A DNA stretch of 64,000 nucleotides, taken from the NCBI RefSeq assembly GCF_001482285.1, contig NZ_LOEP01000016.1, positions 62,001 to 126,000 of the forward strand, given 5' to 3'. The notes beneath the pieces were generated by a model. It saw only the letters and a program-made list of their open reading frames with translations, was not told where the DNA came from and ran no database searches. Source of the stretch: Haloferax sp. Q22. Lineage in GTDB: Archaea > Halobacteriota > Halobacteria > Halobacteriales > Haloferacaceae. Every line of letters starts with the position of its first letter. The first letter of the stretch is position 1. The translations under genes and the position numbers were made by a program. Positions 25,876-33,949 of this stretch are shown here, piece after piece.

Positions 25876-27297
25876 ATGCTCGACCCAGTCATCGCCAGTC
25901 GGCTGCAGTTCGCGCTCACGACCATCGTCCACATCATCTTCCCCGTGATGAGCATGGGCCTCGCGCCCTTCCTCATCTACTTCACGTGGAAAGACATCCG
26001 CACCGACGACCCCGTGTACGAACAGCTCAGGCGGTTCTGGACGAAGATTTTCGCCGTCTCGTTCGTCGTCGGCACCGTGACCGGCATCGTCCTCGAATTC
26101 GAGTTCGGGACGAACTTCGCGGCGTTCTCGACGGCGGCCGGCGAGCTGTTCGGCGGCCCGCTGGCGACCGAGGGGATGATGGCGTTCATGCTCGAAGCGA
26201 CGTTCCTCGGGGTGTTCGTCTTCGGCCGCGAGAAGGTCTCCGACGCGCTCTACATGGTTTCGGCCGTCGCCGTCGGCCTCGGGACGTGGCTCTCGGCGGT
26301 GTGGATTCTCGTCGCTAACTCGTGGATGCAGACGCCCCGGGGGTACGAACTCGCGCGCGAGGGCGGCCAACTCGTCGTCTCGCTCGTCGACCCAATCGCG
26401 GCGTACGCCAACCCGCGGTTCCCGTGGATGTTCGTCCACATGCAGAACGCCGCGGTGTTGTCGGTCGCGCTGTTCATGGCCGGTGTCGCGGCGTACCACG
26501 TCTGGCAGCGCGGCATCGACGCCGACGACGAGCGCGAGGACGCGCGCTTCTGGCGGAAGACGCTCAAAATCGCGCTCGTCGTCCTGCTCGTGACCGCGCC
26601 GTTTCAGGCGATCCACGGCGACGCCTACGGCCGGCACGTCTACGAGACCCAGCCGCAGAAGTTCGCCGCCATGGAGGCCGTCTGGGAGACCGACAGCTAC
26701 GTCCCGGAGTACATCTTCGCCATCCCGACGAGCCTCGAACACATCACCGACCCGCGCGCCAAGGAACTGCTCGGCATCGGGATTCCCGGCGGGGCGTCGT
26801 GGCTGGCGAGCGGGGGTGACCCCCAAGCCGAAATCACCGGCCTGAACGAGTTCGACACGGAGGCCCCGCCGGTCGCCATCGTCTTCTGGTCGTTCCGGCT
26901 CATGGTCGCCGCCGGCTTCTGGTTCATCCTGTTGGCCTTCTGGGCGGCCTATCGCTGGTGGACCGACGACCTGTACGACGACGACCTGTTGCACAAGGCG
27001 TTCGTCGGGTCGTCGCTCCTCGGCATCTTCGCCGTCGAAGTCGGCTGGATAGTCACCGAGGTGGGCCGACAGCCGTGGGTCATCCAAGGCGTCCTCAGGA
27101 CGAGCGAGGGCGTCTCGCCGGGGCTCACCGGCTTCGAAGCGACGCTCACGCTCGCCGGCTTCGCCGTCGTGTACACCGGCCTGCTCGCGCTTTACACCTA
27201 CGTGATTCGCCGCATCATCCGCGAGGGTCCGCCGAGCGTCGACGAGACGGCGGCGGGCGAGGCCGCCTCCCCCGCGGAGGTGACCGGCGATGACTGA
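25876..27297 (+). CDS. cydA: Cytochrome bd ubiquinol oxidase subunit I
   Basis: Haem-bearing subunit of a bd-type terminal oxidase that reduces O2 with quinol without proton pumping. In the 473 residues, His19 (TTIVHIIFP) matches the haem b595/d ligand, His188 (FPWMFVHMQ) the b558 ligand, and Glu100/Glu108 (ATEGMMAFMLEATF) the conserved proton-path acidic pair. Nine or so membrane spans are expected. The quinol loop is short, as in non-proteobacterial enzymes. Its stop overlaps the cydB start by 8 nt, indicating translational coupling. Confidence 0.95.
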   Translation: MLDPVIASRLQFALTTIVHIIFPVMSMGLAPFLIYFTWKDIRTDDPVYEQLRRFWTKIFAVSFVVGTVTGIVLEFEFGTNFAAFSTAAGELFGGPLATEGMMAFMLEATFLGVFVFGREKVSDALYMVSAVAVGLGTWLSAVWILVANSWMQTPRGYELAREGGQLVVSLVDPIAAYANPRFPWMFVHMQNAAVLSVALFMAGVAAYHVWQRGIDADDEREDARFWRKTLKIALVVLLVTAPFQAIHGDAYGRHVYETQPQKFAAMEAVWETDSYVPEYIFAIPTSLEHITDPRAKELLGIGIPGGASWLASGGDPQAEITGLNEFDTEAPPVAIVFWSFRLMVAAGFWFILLAFWAAYRWWTDDLYDDDLLHKAFVGSSLLGIFAVEVGWIVTEVGRQPWVIQGVLRTSEGVSPGLTGFEATLTLAGFAVVYTGLLALYTYVIRRIIREGPPSVDETAAGEAASPAEVTGDD

Positions 27298-28288
27298 CTA
27301 CGGCGCGTTCGCCACGGACCCGCTTTTCGGCCTGCCGCTGCAGGAGTTGTGGTTCGGGCTCGTCTTCTTCATCCTCGGGATGTTCCTGTTCCTCGACGGC
27401 TTCGACTTCGGCGTCGGGGCCGTCTTCGCGACCCGCGACGACGACGAGGAACGCGAGACGCTTTTGGCCGCCATCGGCCCCTTCTGGGACGGCAACGAGG
27501 TGTGGCTCGTCGTCTTCGGCGGCGCGCTGTTCGCCGCGTTCCCGGCGGTGTACGCGAACCTCTTCAGCCGCCACTACCTGCTCATGTTCGCCATCCTCGG
27601 GGCGCTCATCCTCCGCGGGCTCGCCCCCGAGATGTACGAACAGCGCCACGACGAGGCGTGGCAGACGTGGTGGGGGCGAGCGTTCGTCGTCGGCAGCGTG
27701 AGCGCGCCCTTCTTCCTCGGCGTGTTCGCCGCCCACTGGCTCCTCGGCGTCGAGTCGCTCCTGTCGCTTCCCGGCGTCGTCGTCGGCCTCGCCGTCGTCG
27801 CGCTCACCGTCGTCGCCGGCGTCGGTTTCCTCGCCATGAAGACCCGCGGGAGCCTCCAGCGCGACGTTGCCGACTACGGTCCGCGGGCGATAGCGGCCTA
27901 CCTCGCGCTCGTCGTCGTCACGCTCGGCTACCTCGTCGCCGTCCGCCCCGACCTCGGCGTCCTCGCGCCGATTCCGCTGGCGCTCGTCGTCGTCAGCCTC
28001 GCCGCCGCCGCGGGCTACCTGCTCGCGCTCCGCGACGGGCGCTACACGCTCGCGTTTGGGACCGTGCCGGTCCTCGTGTTCGCGTTCGTCGCGCTCGTGG
28101 CGACGCTCATGTTCCCCCTGGCCGACCCCGCGACCGGGCTGACCGTCGCGGACGCCATCATCTCCGTGCTCCCGCTGAACATCATGAGCGTCGCGTCGGC
28201 GCTCCTCCTGCCGCTCGTGTTTACCTACTTCGGCATCCTCTACACGACGTTCAGCGGCCCCATCGAAACCGGAGAATCGTACTCCTGA
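27290..28288 (+). CDS. cydB: Cytochrome bd ubiquinol oxidase subunit II
   Basis: A 332-residue membrane subunit with about eight spans. The N-terminal block ELWFGLVFFILGMFLFLDGF followed by DFGVG, and then IGPFWDGNEVWLVVFGGALF, are CydB signatures. It forms the oxidase with CydA and may bind a structural quinone rather than haem. It overlaps cydA by 8 nt and is followed after 39 nt by a 68-residue membrane protein gene on the same strand. Confidence 0.95.
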   Translation: MTDYGAFATDPLFGLPLQELWFGLVFFILGMFLFLDGFDFGVGAVFATRDDDEERETLLAAIGPFWDGNEVWLVVFGGALFAAFPAVYANLFSRHYLLMFAILGALILRGLAPEMYEQRHDEAWQTWWGRAFVVGSVSAPFFLGVFAAHWLLGVESLLSLPGVVVGLAVVALTVVAGVGFLAMKTRGSLQRDVADYGPRAIAAYLALVVVTLGYLVAVRPDLGVLAPIPLALVVVSLAAAAGYLLALRDGRYTLAFGTVPVLVFAFVALVATLMFPLADPATGLTVADAIISVLPLNIMSVASALLLPLVFTYFGILYTTFSGPIETGESYS

Positions 28289-28327
28289 CCGACTGCAATC
28301 GACCCTTCCCCCACAACCAATCCAACC

Positions 28328-28534
28328 ATGGCTACGCTCCCCAACACCAAACCCACCGCCGAATCGCTCACCAAACCGCTGACCCTCCTCGGCCTCGGAC
28401 TGGTCGTCGTCAGCGTCGCCGTCGCGGGGTTCGCGCTCCGAGACGGCGACGTGGTCACCGCGCTCGGGATGGGGCTGTTGTTCGCCTCGGGCGTCCTCAC
28501 GACCGGCATCAGCCTCTCCGGGAAGTCGGTGTAA
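28328..28534 (+). CDS. Small membrane protein following cydAB
   Basis: A 68-residue protein with two membrane segments (about 19-38 and 44-64), starting MATLPNTKPTAESLTKPL. It lies 39 nt after cydB in the same direction, so it is likely in the oxidase operon. Bacterial bd oxidases carry a small third subunit (CydX/CbdX, about 30-40 residues, one span); this is longer with two spans and shows no clear similarity, so a subunit role is only inferred from position. Confidence 0.7.
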   Translation: MATLPNTKPTAESLTKPLTLLGLGLVVVSVAVAGFALRDGDVVTALGMGLLFASGVLTTGISLSGKSV

Positions 28535-28618
28535 CCCGACGGACCACGGCGGGGAGGTTCCGCCGCGGACCCGGTCGTTCCACCCTATTTTATCACGTCG
28601 TGGCGAAATCCACCGCGT

Positions 28619-29005
28619 ATGAAGCGCGTCATCGAAACCGACGAAGCGCCGGCCGCGGTCGGTGCGTACAGTCAGGCGACGACCAACGGCTCGCTGCTCT
28701 ACACGGCGGGGCAGATTCCGCTGACGCCGGACGGCGAACTCCTCGACGACGAGGACATCGCGACGCAGACGACGCAGTCGCTCGACAACGTGATGGCCAT
28801 CCTCGCGGAGGCCGGCGCGGACGCGACCGACGTGCTGAAGACGACGGTGTTCCTCGCCGACATCGACGACTTCGAGGAGATGAACGAGACGTACGCGACC
28901 TACTTCGACGAGGAGCCGCCGGCACGCTCGGCGGTCGAGGTCGGCAACCTGCCGAAGGGCGTCGGCGTCGAAATCGAGGCCGTCGCCGTCGTCGACGAGG
29001 AGTAA
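28619..29005 (+). CDS. ridA: RidA family enamine/imine deaminase
   Basis: Hydrolyses reactive 2-aminoacrylate and 2-aminocrotonate released by PLP enzymes such as threonine deaminase. The 128-residue protein has the family signatures AVGAYSQA, LYTAGQIPLTPDGEL, the catalytic Arg103 in PPARSAVEVGNLPKG and Glu120 near the end. It is complete. It sits 3.3 kb from ilvA, the main source of its substrate, though not in the same operon. The next gene starts 1 nt after the stop with a GTG. Confidence 0.95.
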   Translation: MKRVIETDEAPAAVGAYSQATTNGSLLYTAGQIPLTPDGELLDDEDIATQTTQSLDNVMAILAEAGADATDVLKTTVFLADIDDFEEMNETYATYFDEEPPARSAVEVGNLPKGVGVEIEAVAVVDEE

Positions 29006-29006
29006 C

Positions 29007-29213
29007 GTGGTCCGCCGCGTCCGGTCCGCGCTCGCGTGGGGCGCAGCGAGCCTCCTCCTCGTGGGCGTCCTCGCGCAGGGCGCGGTCCTCCTCGGACTCG
29101 GCATCGACGCGTCGTTCGGGGCGGTCGCCGCGGTGGCGGTCGCGTCCGGCGTCGCCGTCGGGTCCGTGACATACGTCATCGAACCGCGACTCGAACGGAA
29201 AGGAAGGGCTTAA
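29007..29213 (+). CDS. Small membrane protein coupled to ridA
   Basis: A 68-residue protein from a GTG start directly after the ridA stop (1-nt gap), suggesting translational coupling. It has two hydrophobic segments (about 8-30 and 37-57) and a basic tail (RLERKGRA). The last codons overlap the TATA-like box of tRNA-Ser. No family is recognised. Confidence 0.6.
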   Translation: MVRRVRSALAWGAASLLLVGVLAQGAVLLGLGIDASFGAVAAVAVASGVAVGSVTYVIEPRLERKGRA

Positions 29214-29216
29214 ATT
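29209..29216 (+). promoter_or_regulatory. TATA-like box of tRNA-Ser
   Basis: CTTAAATT lies about 30 nt upstream of the mature tRNA 5' end, inside the last codons of the preceding small ORF. Confidence 0.5.
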
Positions 29217-29242
29217 ATCCAGGCGGGAACGTTGCGTTGTAA

Positions 29243-29323
29243 GCCAGGATGGCCGAGCGGTAAGGCGCACGCCTGGAAAGCGTGTTCCCTCTGGGATCGG
29301 GGGTTCAAATCCCTCTCCTGGCG
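29243..29323 (+). tRNA. tRNA-Ser (anticodon GGA)
   Basis: An 81-nt class II tRNA. The acceptor stem GCCAGGA pairs with TCCTGGC, followed by discriminator G; the D arm carries GCCGAGCGGTAAGGC; the anticodon stem CACGC/GCGTG encloses CTGGAAA with anticodon GGA; the long variable arm TTCCCTCTGGGA marks a serine tRNA; and the T arm is CGGGGGTTCAAATCCCTC, of which GAGGG/CCCTC-like pairing is the stem. No intron and no encoded CCA. The 3' end is duplicated 145 nt downstream. Confidence 0.96.
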
Positions 29324-29328
29324 CTTCT
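29302..29328 (+). repeat. Direct repeat copy 1: tRNA-Ser 3' end (att-like)
   Basis: The 27 nt from the T-loop through the tRNA end plus CTTCT recur exactly at 29447-29473. The 3' half of a tRNA gene is the usual integration target of archaeal tyrosine recombinases, with the core repeated at the far end of the element. Confidence 0.75.
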
Positions 29329-29389
29329 TCCGAACTCAACCCACGTAGCAGCGCGTCTCGTCGCGCTGCGGACTGCGAGTTCGGAAGAA
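29325..29389 (+). terminator. Long hairpin immediately after tRNA-Ser
   Basis: A perfect 13-bp stem (29325-29337 with 29377-29389) encloses a second perfect 8-bp stem (29348-29355 with 29362-29369, loop TCTCGT). It begins 2 nt after the tRNA end. It may act as a tRNA 3' trailer or terminator, a small RNA, or a recombination substrate. There is no T-run after it, so termination is uncertain. Confidence 0.45.
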
Positions 29390-29446
29390 CGCCTCAGTTG
29401 GATTTGAACCAGAGAGCGAAGCGAACAGAGTGAGCGGAGCGACTGA

Positions 29447-29473
29447 GGTTCAAATCCCTCTCCTGGCGCTTCT
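29447..29473 (+). repeat. Direct repeat copy 2: duplicated tRNA-Ser 3' end (att-like)
   Basis: An exact 27-nt copy of 29302-29328, separated by 118 nt of non-tRNA sequence. There is no 5' tRNA half in front of it; instead the preceding bases (29400-29410, GGATTTGAACC) are the inverted complement of its first 11 nt, forming a hairpin around GAGCGAAGCG-type repeats. This is consistent with the remnant of an excised or decayed element. Confidence 0.7.
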
Positions 29474-29767
29474 CTGAAAAGCCACATCTGCGACCCCGAC
29501 CCGAACCGAGCACACCGACTCGAATCACTTGCCTTCGTGCCAGGTACACATAGCTTCTCCCTCAATCGCCGGACGGCGGGAACCGTCGCCGGAGTCTATC
29601 GCCCCGCTCGCCAAGGACCACTTACGTCGAAACTGGCAGGGCACCCCCAGTTCGACGCGACCCGAGGCACCACCACAGACCCAACCTACGGCAGCGCCAC
29701 AGAAGCGACCGTATCAACTGTTCGGACAAAACATTCATCCCCATGGGATACGATACCACGATTGACA
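29474..29767. other. 294-nt stretch without a clear gene
   Basis: Follows the second att-like repeat. Codon bias is weak in all frames and base composition is more even than in neighbouring genes. I see no integrase fragment, inverted terminal repeats or tRNA. The last 60 nt contain ACAAAACATTCATCC (29726-29740), a possible promoter for the small gene at 29768. Confidence 0.4.
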
Positions 29768-29950
29768 ATGCCTGACACCAAGACCGGCCGCGAGAAGAAG
29801 GGCCTCAACAAGCGGACCCAGCTCACCGAGCGGCTGTACGAACGAGAGTTATCGGTGTTAGACGAAGACGACGACGAGCCCCCGCTCGACGCCGCGAGAG
29901 ACGAGACCGACGGCGAGTTCATCGCGGACGAACTCCCCGACGACGACTGA
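29768..29950 (+). CDS. Small acidic protein of unknown function
   Basis: A 60-residue protein, with a basic N-terminus (DTKTGREKKGLNKRTQLTER) and a strongly acidic C-terminal half ending in DELPDDD. ATG 29768 is preferred over the longer frame from 29537, which has non-haloarchaeal composition. No family is named with certainty. Its charge pattern suggests a soluble protein or nucleic-acid associated factor, but this is inference. Confidence 0.62.
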   Translation: MPDTKTGREKKGLNKRTQLTERLYERELSVLDEDDDEPPLDAARDETDGEFIADELPDDD

Positions 29951-29998
29951 CGGCGCGACCGCCAACCACGCGAATTTTTATCGGGCGCAACAGAACGT

Positions 29999-30397
29999 GT
30001 GAGCGTGCAACACCGTGCGAACTACGCGACCGTGTTTATCGGGTCGCACCTCCACCCCGAAGGAGAGGCGCTCGACCTCGACTGGGCGGACGACGCCGGA
30101 GACGAGACGGCGACGTTCGAGTTCGACGTCCCGACCGACGACCCGCGAGAGCCGTACCTCGGTATCCAGGCGTTCGACGTGGGCGAGTACGGCCACGAGA
30201 TTCGAATCAACGGCGACTCGCTTTCGGGGTTCGACATCCCGCCGGGCGACGGCTGGCAGTACTGGGTCGACACCGTGACCGGCGCGAGCCTCGTCGAGGG
30301 CTCGAACACCATCCGAGTCGTTCGCGACGACGACGGCGACGACGCGTTCGCCGTCGGAACGGTGACGGTCCACTGGAAAGAGCCGGTCGAAGAGTAG
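29999..30397 (+). CDS. Uncharacterised beta-rich haloarchaeal protein
   Basis: 132 residues from a GTG start that sits about 25 nt after a TATA-like AATTTTTATC (29973-29982), consistent with a leaderless gene. The sequence is rich in short strands (ATVFIGSHLHP, ATFEFDVPTDDP, HEIRINGDSLSGFDIPP, NTIRVVRDDDGDD) with Gly/Asp turns, like a carbohydrate-binding or jelly-roll fold. No signal peptide is seen. I recognise it as a haloarchaeal hypothetical family only. Confidence 0.72.
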   Translation: MSVQHRANYATVFIGSHLHPEGEALDLDWADDAGDETATFEFDVPTDDPREPYLGIQAFDVGEYGHEIRINGDSLSGFDIPPGDGWQYWVDTVTGASLVEGSNTIRVVRDDDGDDAFAVGTVTVHWKEPVEE

Positions 30398-30549
30398 CGT
30401 ATAAAGAGGCTCGGCCGGGACAGAATTGTGGTGTGAAATGACGTACCACAGCAAATCCTCGAACACCCGATAGGACGCATCTGTCGCGCGTTTACCGGGA
30501 TAACGCGGCAAACGCACGGAGTTCAGTGCTCGATTCGTCGGCGAAGCTT

Positions 30550-30557
30550 TTTTATAG
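30550..30557 (+). promoter_or_regulatory. TATA-like box of thermosome gene
   Basis: TTTTATAG, preceded by CGAAGC, lies about 29 nt before ATG 30583. A strong T-rich TATA with CGAA in front resembles the heat-inducible cct promoters described for Haloferax. It supports the downstream ATG over the longer frame that runs through the promoter. Confidence 0.55.
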
Positions 30558-30582
30558 AATCACAAACAATCAAGGCCTGTCT

Positions 30583-32256
30583 ATGAGCCAGCGAATGCAG
30601 CAGGGTCAGCCGATGATCATCATGGGCGAGGATGCACAGCGCGTCAAGGACCGCGACGCGCAGGCGTACAACATCCGCGCCGCACGAGCAGTCGCCGAGG
30701 CGGTACGTTCCACACTCGGCCCGAAGGGGATGGACAAGATGCTCGTCGACTCGATGGGCGACGTCACCATCACGAACGACGGCGTCACCATCCTCAAGGA
30801 GATGGACATCGACAACCCGACGGCCGAGATGATCGTCGAAGTCGCCGAGACGCAGGAGGACGAAGCCGGCGACGGAACGACGACGGCGGTCGCCATCGCG
30901 GGTGAACTCCTCAAGAACGCCGAGGACCTCCTCGAACAGGACATCCACCCGACGGCCATCATCCGCGGCTTCAACCTCGCCTCCGAGAAGGCGCGCGAGG
31001 AGATCGACAACATCGCAGAGCGCGTCGACCCCGACGACGAGGAACTCCTGAAGAAGGTCGCCGAGACCTCCATGACGGGCAAGAGCTCCGAGCTCAACAA
31101 GGAGCTGCTCGCGGACCTCATCGTCCGTGCCGTCCGGCAGGTCACCGTCGAAGCCAACGATGGCTCCCACGTCGTCGACCTCGAGAACATCTCCATCGAG
31201 ACGCAGACCGGTCGCTCCGCGTCCGAGTCCGAGCTCCTCACCGGTGCCGTCATCGACAAGGACCCCGTCCACGACGACATGCCGGTCCAGTTCGACGAGG
31301 CCGACGTGCTGCTGCTCAACGAGCCCGTCGAGGTCGAGGAGACCGACATCGATACGAACGTCTCCATCGAGAGCCCCGACCAGCTCCAGAAGTTCCTCGA
31401 CCAGGAGGAGGCCCAGCTGAAGGCGAAGGTCGACCAGATCGTCGACTCCGGCGCTGACGTGGTCTTCTGCCAGAAGGGCATCGACGACCTCGCCCAGCAC
31501 TACCTCGCAAAGCAGGGCATCCTCGCGGTCCGCCGGACGAAGAAGTCCGACATCCGCTTCCTCAAGAACATCACCGGTGCGGCGGTCGTCTCCGACCTCG
31601 ACTCCATCGAGGCCGCAGACCTCGGTCGCGCCTCCATCCGCCGCGACGAGGCCGACGAGCTGTTCTACGTCGAGGGCATCGGCGACGACGTCCACGGCGT
31701 CACGCTCCTGCTCCGCGGCTCCACCGACCACGTCGTCGACGAACTCGAACGCGGCGTCCAGGACGCTCTCGACGTTGTTGCGTCCACGGTTGCCGACGGT
31801 CGCGTGCTCGCCGGCGGCGGCGCTATCGAGGTTGAACTCGCCTCGCGCCTCCGCAACTACGCCGACTCCGTCTCCGGGCGCGAGCAGCTCGCCGTCGAGG
31901 CGTTCGCCGACGCGCTCGAACTCGTCCCGCGCGTGCTCGCCGAGAACGCCGGTCTCGACTCCATCGACACGCTCGTCGACCTCCGCGCGGCCCACGAAGA
32001 AGGTCAGGTCCGCGCCGGTCTGAACGTCTTCACCGGCGAGGTCGAAGACGCGTTCGAGGCTGGCGTCGTCGAGACGGCCCACGCGAAAGAGCAGGCCGTC
32101 GCCTCCGCCTCCGAAGCCGCCAACCTCGTCCTCAAGATAGACGACATCATCGCGGCCGGTGACCTCTCCACCGGCGGCGATGACGACGAAGAGGGCGGCG
32201 CACCCGGCGGCATGGGTGGCATGGGCGGCATGGGCGGTATGGGCGGCGCGATGTGA
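30583..32256 (+). CDS. ths: Thermosome (group II chaperonin) subunit
   Basis: A 557-residue CCT/thermosome subunit that builds the double-ring ATP-driven folding chamber. ATP-site motifs are in place: [12 protein letters not shown] near residue 45, [10 protein letters not shown] near 65 and GDGTTT at 96-101. The C-terminus is the flexible (GGM)n tail, [14 protein letters not shown] before AM, which points into the cavity. Length agrees with Haloferax Cct2. The upstream promoter is of the heat-inducible type. Other subunits are not in the window. Confidence 0.96.
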   Translation: MSQRMQQGQPMIIMGEDAQRVKDRDAQAYNIRAARAVAEAVRSTLGPKGMDKMLVDSMGDVTITNDGVTILKEMDIDNPTAEMIVEVAETQEDEAGDGTTTAVAIAGELLKNAEDLLEQDIHPTAIIRGFNLASEKAREEIDNIAERVDPDDEELLKKVAETSMTGKSSELNKELLADLIVRAVRQVTVEANDGSHVVDLENISIETQTGRSASESELLTGAVIDKDPVHDDMPVQFDEADVLLLNEPVEVEETDIDTNVSIESPDQLQKFLDQEEAQLKAKVDQIVDSGADVVFCQKGIDDLAQHYLAKQGILAVRRTKKSDIRFLKNITGAAVVSDLDSIEAADLGRASIRRDEADELFYVEGIGDDVHGVTLLLRGSTDHVVDELERGVQDALDVVASTVADGRVLAGGGAIEVELASRLRNYADSVSGREQLAVEAFADALELVPRVLAENAGLDSIDTLVDLRAAHEEGQVRAGLNVFTGEVEDAFEAGVVETAHAKEQAVASASEAANLVLKIDDIIAAGDLSTGGDDDEEGGAPGGMGGMGGMGGMGGAM

Positions 32257-32562
32257 AGATCGGCTAACGACTTCACTCACCCATCCCCCGACGCCTGCAC
32301 CGCGCGACAGACCATTTCATTTTAGGCAGAAGACGGCAGTCGAATGGCCGAGTAGCCGCAGCTACACCCTCAAAACGACGGCACACGATACAGCGGCAGT
32401 CGGAGACCGTCGATTGCGACTGGCCCGACAATCGACCGAGAGCCGGCCACGTTGAGTCACCGACTCCATAATAGTTGGATAATTCTCTCACTTTCTAAGA
32501 CACACTTGCAGTTGTGTTCAGAAATGGAACGAACTAAGTAGCAGGTACGGCAACGTGTCTCC
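32257..32562. other. 306-nt intergenic region with candidate small RNA
   Basis: After the thermosome stop lies a TATA-like CATTTTAGG (32318-32326) with no protein start at the expected distance. About 65-90 nt further, GTCGATTG (32409-32416) pairs perfectly with CAATCGAC (32429-32436). AT- and T-rich sequence (32467-32500) follows and could end such an RNA. A separate AACTAAGTAG (32530-32540) is well placed to drive the alanine dehydrogenase-like gene. Confidence 0.35.
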
Positions 32563-33558
32563 ATGCGCAAGACGCTGCTGTTGAACAAGGACGACGTTCA
32601 CGAGAACGTCCAGATGCCGGAGCTCATCTCGGCCATCGAGGACGCCTTCGCCGCCTACGAGTCCGGCGACGCCCAGATGCCGCCGAAGTCCTACATCGAC
32701 CTGCCGCAGTACAACGGCGACTTCCGGTCGATGCCCGCCTACCTCGACGCGGGCGACTGGGACGCCGCGGGCATCAAGTGGGTCAACGTCCACCCCGACA
32801 ACGGCGACAAATACGACCTGCCCACCGTCATGGGCACGATGATCTACTCCGACCCCGAGAACGCCTTCCCGCTGGCGCTCCTCGACGGGACGGAACTCAC
32901 GATGCTCCGCACCGGCGCGGCCGCGGCTGTCGCCACCGACTACCTCGCCGTGGAGGACGCCTCTTCGATGGGTATCATCGGCGCGGGCGTCCAGTCGTAC
33001 ACGCAGCTTCGCGCCATCAGCGAGGTCCGCGACATCGAGGAAGTCGTCATCTCCGACCTCGACGAGGAGCGCGTCGCCGACTTCATCGACGCCTTCGAAG
33101 ACCAGTTCGACATCCGCGCAGGCTCCATCGAGGAGGCCGCCAGCTGTGACGTGCTGTCGACCGTAACCCCCGTCGAGTCGCCCATCGTCCCGCGCGACGC
33201 GGTCGGCGACCACACCCACATCAACGCGATGGGTGCCGACGCCGAGGGCAAGCACGAACTCGCCGACGAGGTGCTCTTGGACGCCAAACTCGTCATCGAC
33301 GACCACGCCCAGACCACCCACTCCGGCGAAATCAACGTCCCGTACAATCAGGGCGTCCTCACCGACGACGACATCCACGGCGCAATCGGCGACATCGTCC
33401 TCGGGAACCTCGACGGCCGCACCGACGCCGACGGCATCAGCGTCTTCGACTCCACGGGACTGGCGATTCAGGACGTCGCAGCGGCCCACGTCGCCTACGA
33501 ACACGCGTTCGAAAACGACAACGGCTACGCGTTCGACCTCCTCGGTCTCGCCGAGTAA
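32563..33558 (+). CDS. Ornithine cyclodeaminase/alanine dehydrogenase family protein
   Basis: A 331-residue member of the OCD/mu-crystallin family, which includes archaeal alanine dehydrogenase and ornithine cyclodeaminase. Visible features: Lys72 in GIKWVNVHPDN, RTGAAAAVATDYL, the dinucleotide-binding MGIIGAGVQSYTQL (136-149) and INAMGADAEGKHEL. The family reduces or oxidises small amino acids or imines with NAD(H). The alanine dehydrogenase reading is likely from the archaeal grouping but cannot be separated from cyclodeaminase by motif alone. Confidence 0.85.
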   Translation: MRKTLLLNKDDVHENVQMPELISAIEDAFAAYESGDAQMPPKSYIDLPQYNGDFRSMPAYLDAGDWDAAGIKWVNVHPDNGDKYDLPTVMGTMIYSDPENAFPLALLDGTELTMLRTGAAAAVATDYLAVEDASSMGIIGAGVQSYTQLRAISEVRDIEEVVISDLDEERVADFIDAFEDQFDIRAGSIEEAASCDVLSTVTPVESPIVPRDAVGDHTHINAMGADAEGKHELADEVLLDAKLVIDDHAQTTHSGEINVPYNQGVLTDDDIHGAIGDIVLGNLDGRTDADGISVFDSTGLAIQDVAAAHVAYEHAFENDNGYAFDLLGLAE

Positions 33559-33618
33559 GGTCGCCCGACGCGACGCCGCTGGCATTCATCTTTCTCTTTT
33601 GCGGTCCGACGCCCCGAG

Positions 33619-33837
33619 CTACGGGTTCGGGCCACGCTGCGCGTTGAGGTAGCCGAACACCTTCGAGAGCACGTAGACGATGGCGATGAAGGGCAAGAAC
33701 GGTACCAACAGGACGATGAGTATGAGAAGCATCGTCCACCCGATGGAGTCCATCTCGCTGTCGGGGCGCATTCGGGACCCCGGCGTGACGGTGTGGTAGG
33801 CCTTCTGTGCGAGGCTCAGCGAGTCGTCTTCGCTCAT
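33619..33837 (-). CDS. Small single-span membrane protein
   Basis: 72 residues: a polar N-terminus (MSEDDSLSLAQKAYHTVTPG), one long hydrophobic segment (about 33-60, WTMLLILIVLLVPFLPFIAI) and a short tail with NAQRGPNP. It seems a conserved haloarchaeal small protein, function unknown. It is convergent with the alanine dehydrogenase-like gene; leuS lies upstream on the other side, transcribed toward it. Confidence 0.68.
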   Translation of the reverse strand: MSEDDSLSLAQKAYHTVTPGSRMRPDSEMDSIGWTMLLILIVLLVPFLPFIAIVYVLSKVFGYLNAQRGPNP

Positions 33838-33949
33838 GCGGTAGTGTTAGTTCGACGAGACGATAAGTCGAACGCCGACCGGACGCGCCGCTCCGAGCGT
33901 CGCGTTCGGCCGAAAGTGGGTTCGGTCGCGGAACGCGCGGCGCGCCCGA

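Noticed and set aside
27215-29179. 654-residue minus-strand frame opposite cydB to ridA
   Set aside because: Extremely charged, low-complexity shadow; the plus strand carries cydB, ridA and small membrane proteins.
30399-30580. TATA-like GTATAAAG right after the 29999-30397 gene as a small RNA promoter
   Set aside because: Only a weak 5-bp hairpin (GTGGT/ACCAC) follows and the thermosome promoter occupies the rest; evidence too thin.
32207-32252. Repeated GGM coding units at the thermosome end, looking like a DNA repeat
   Set aside because: This is the normal (GGM)n tail of group II chaperonins.
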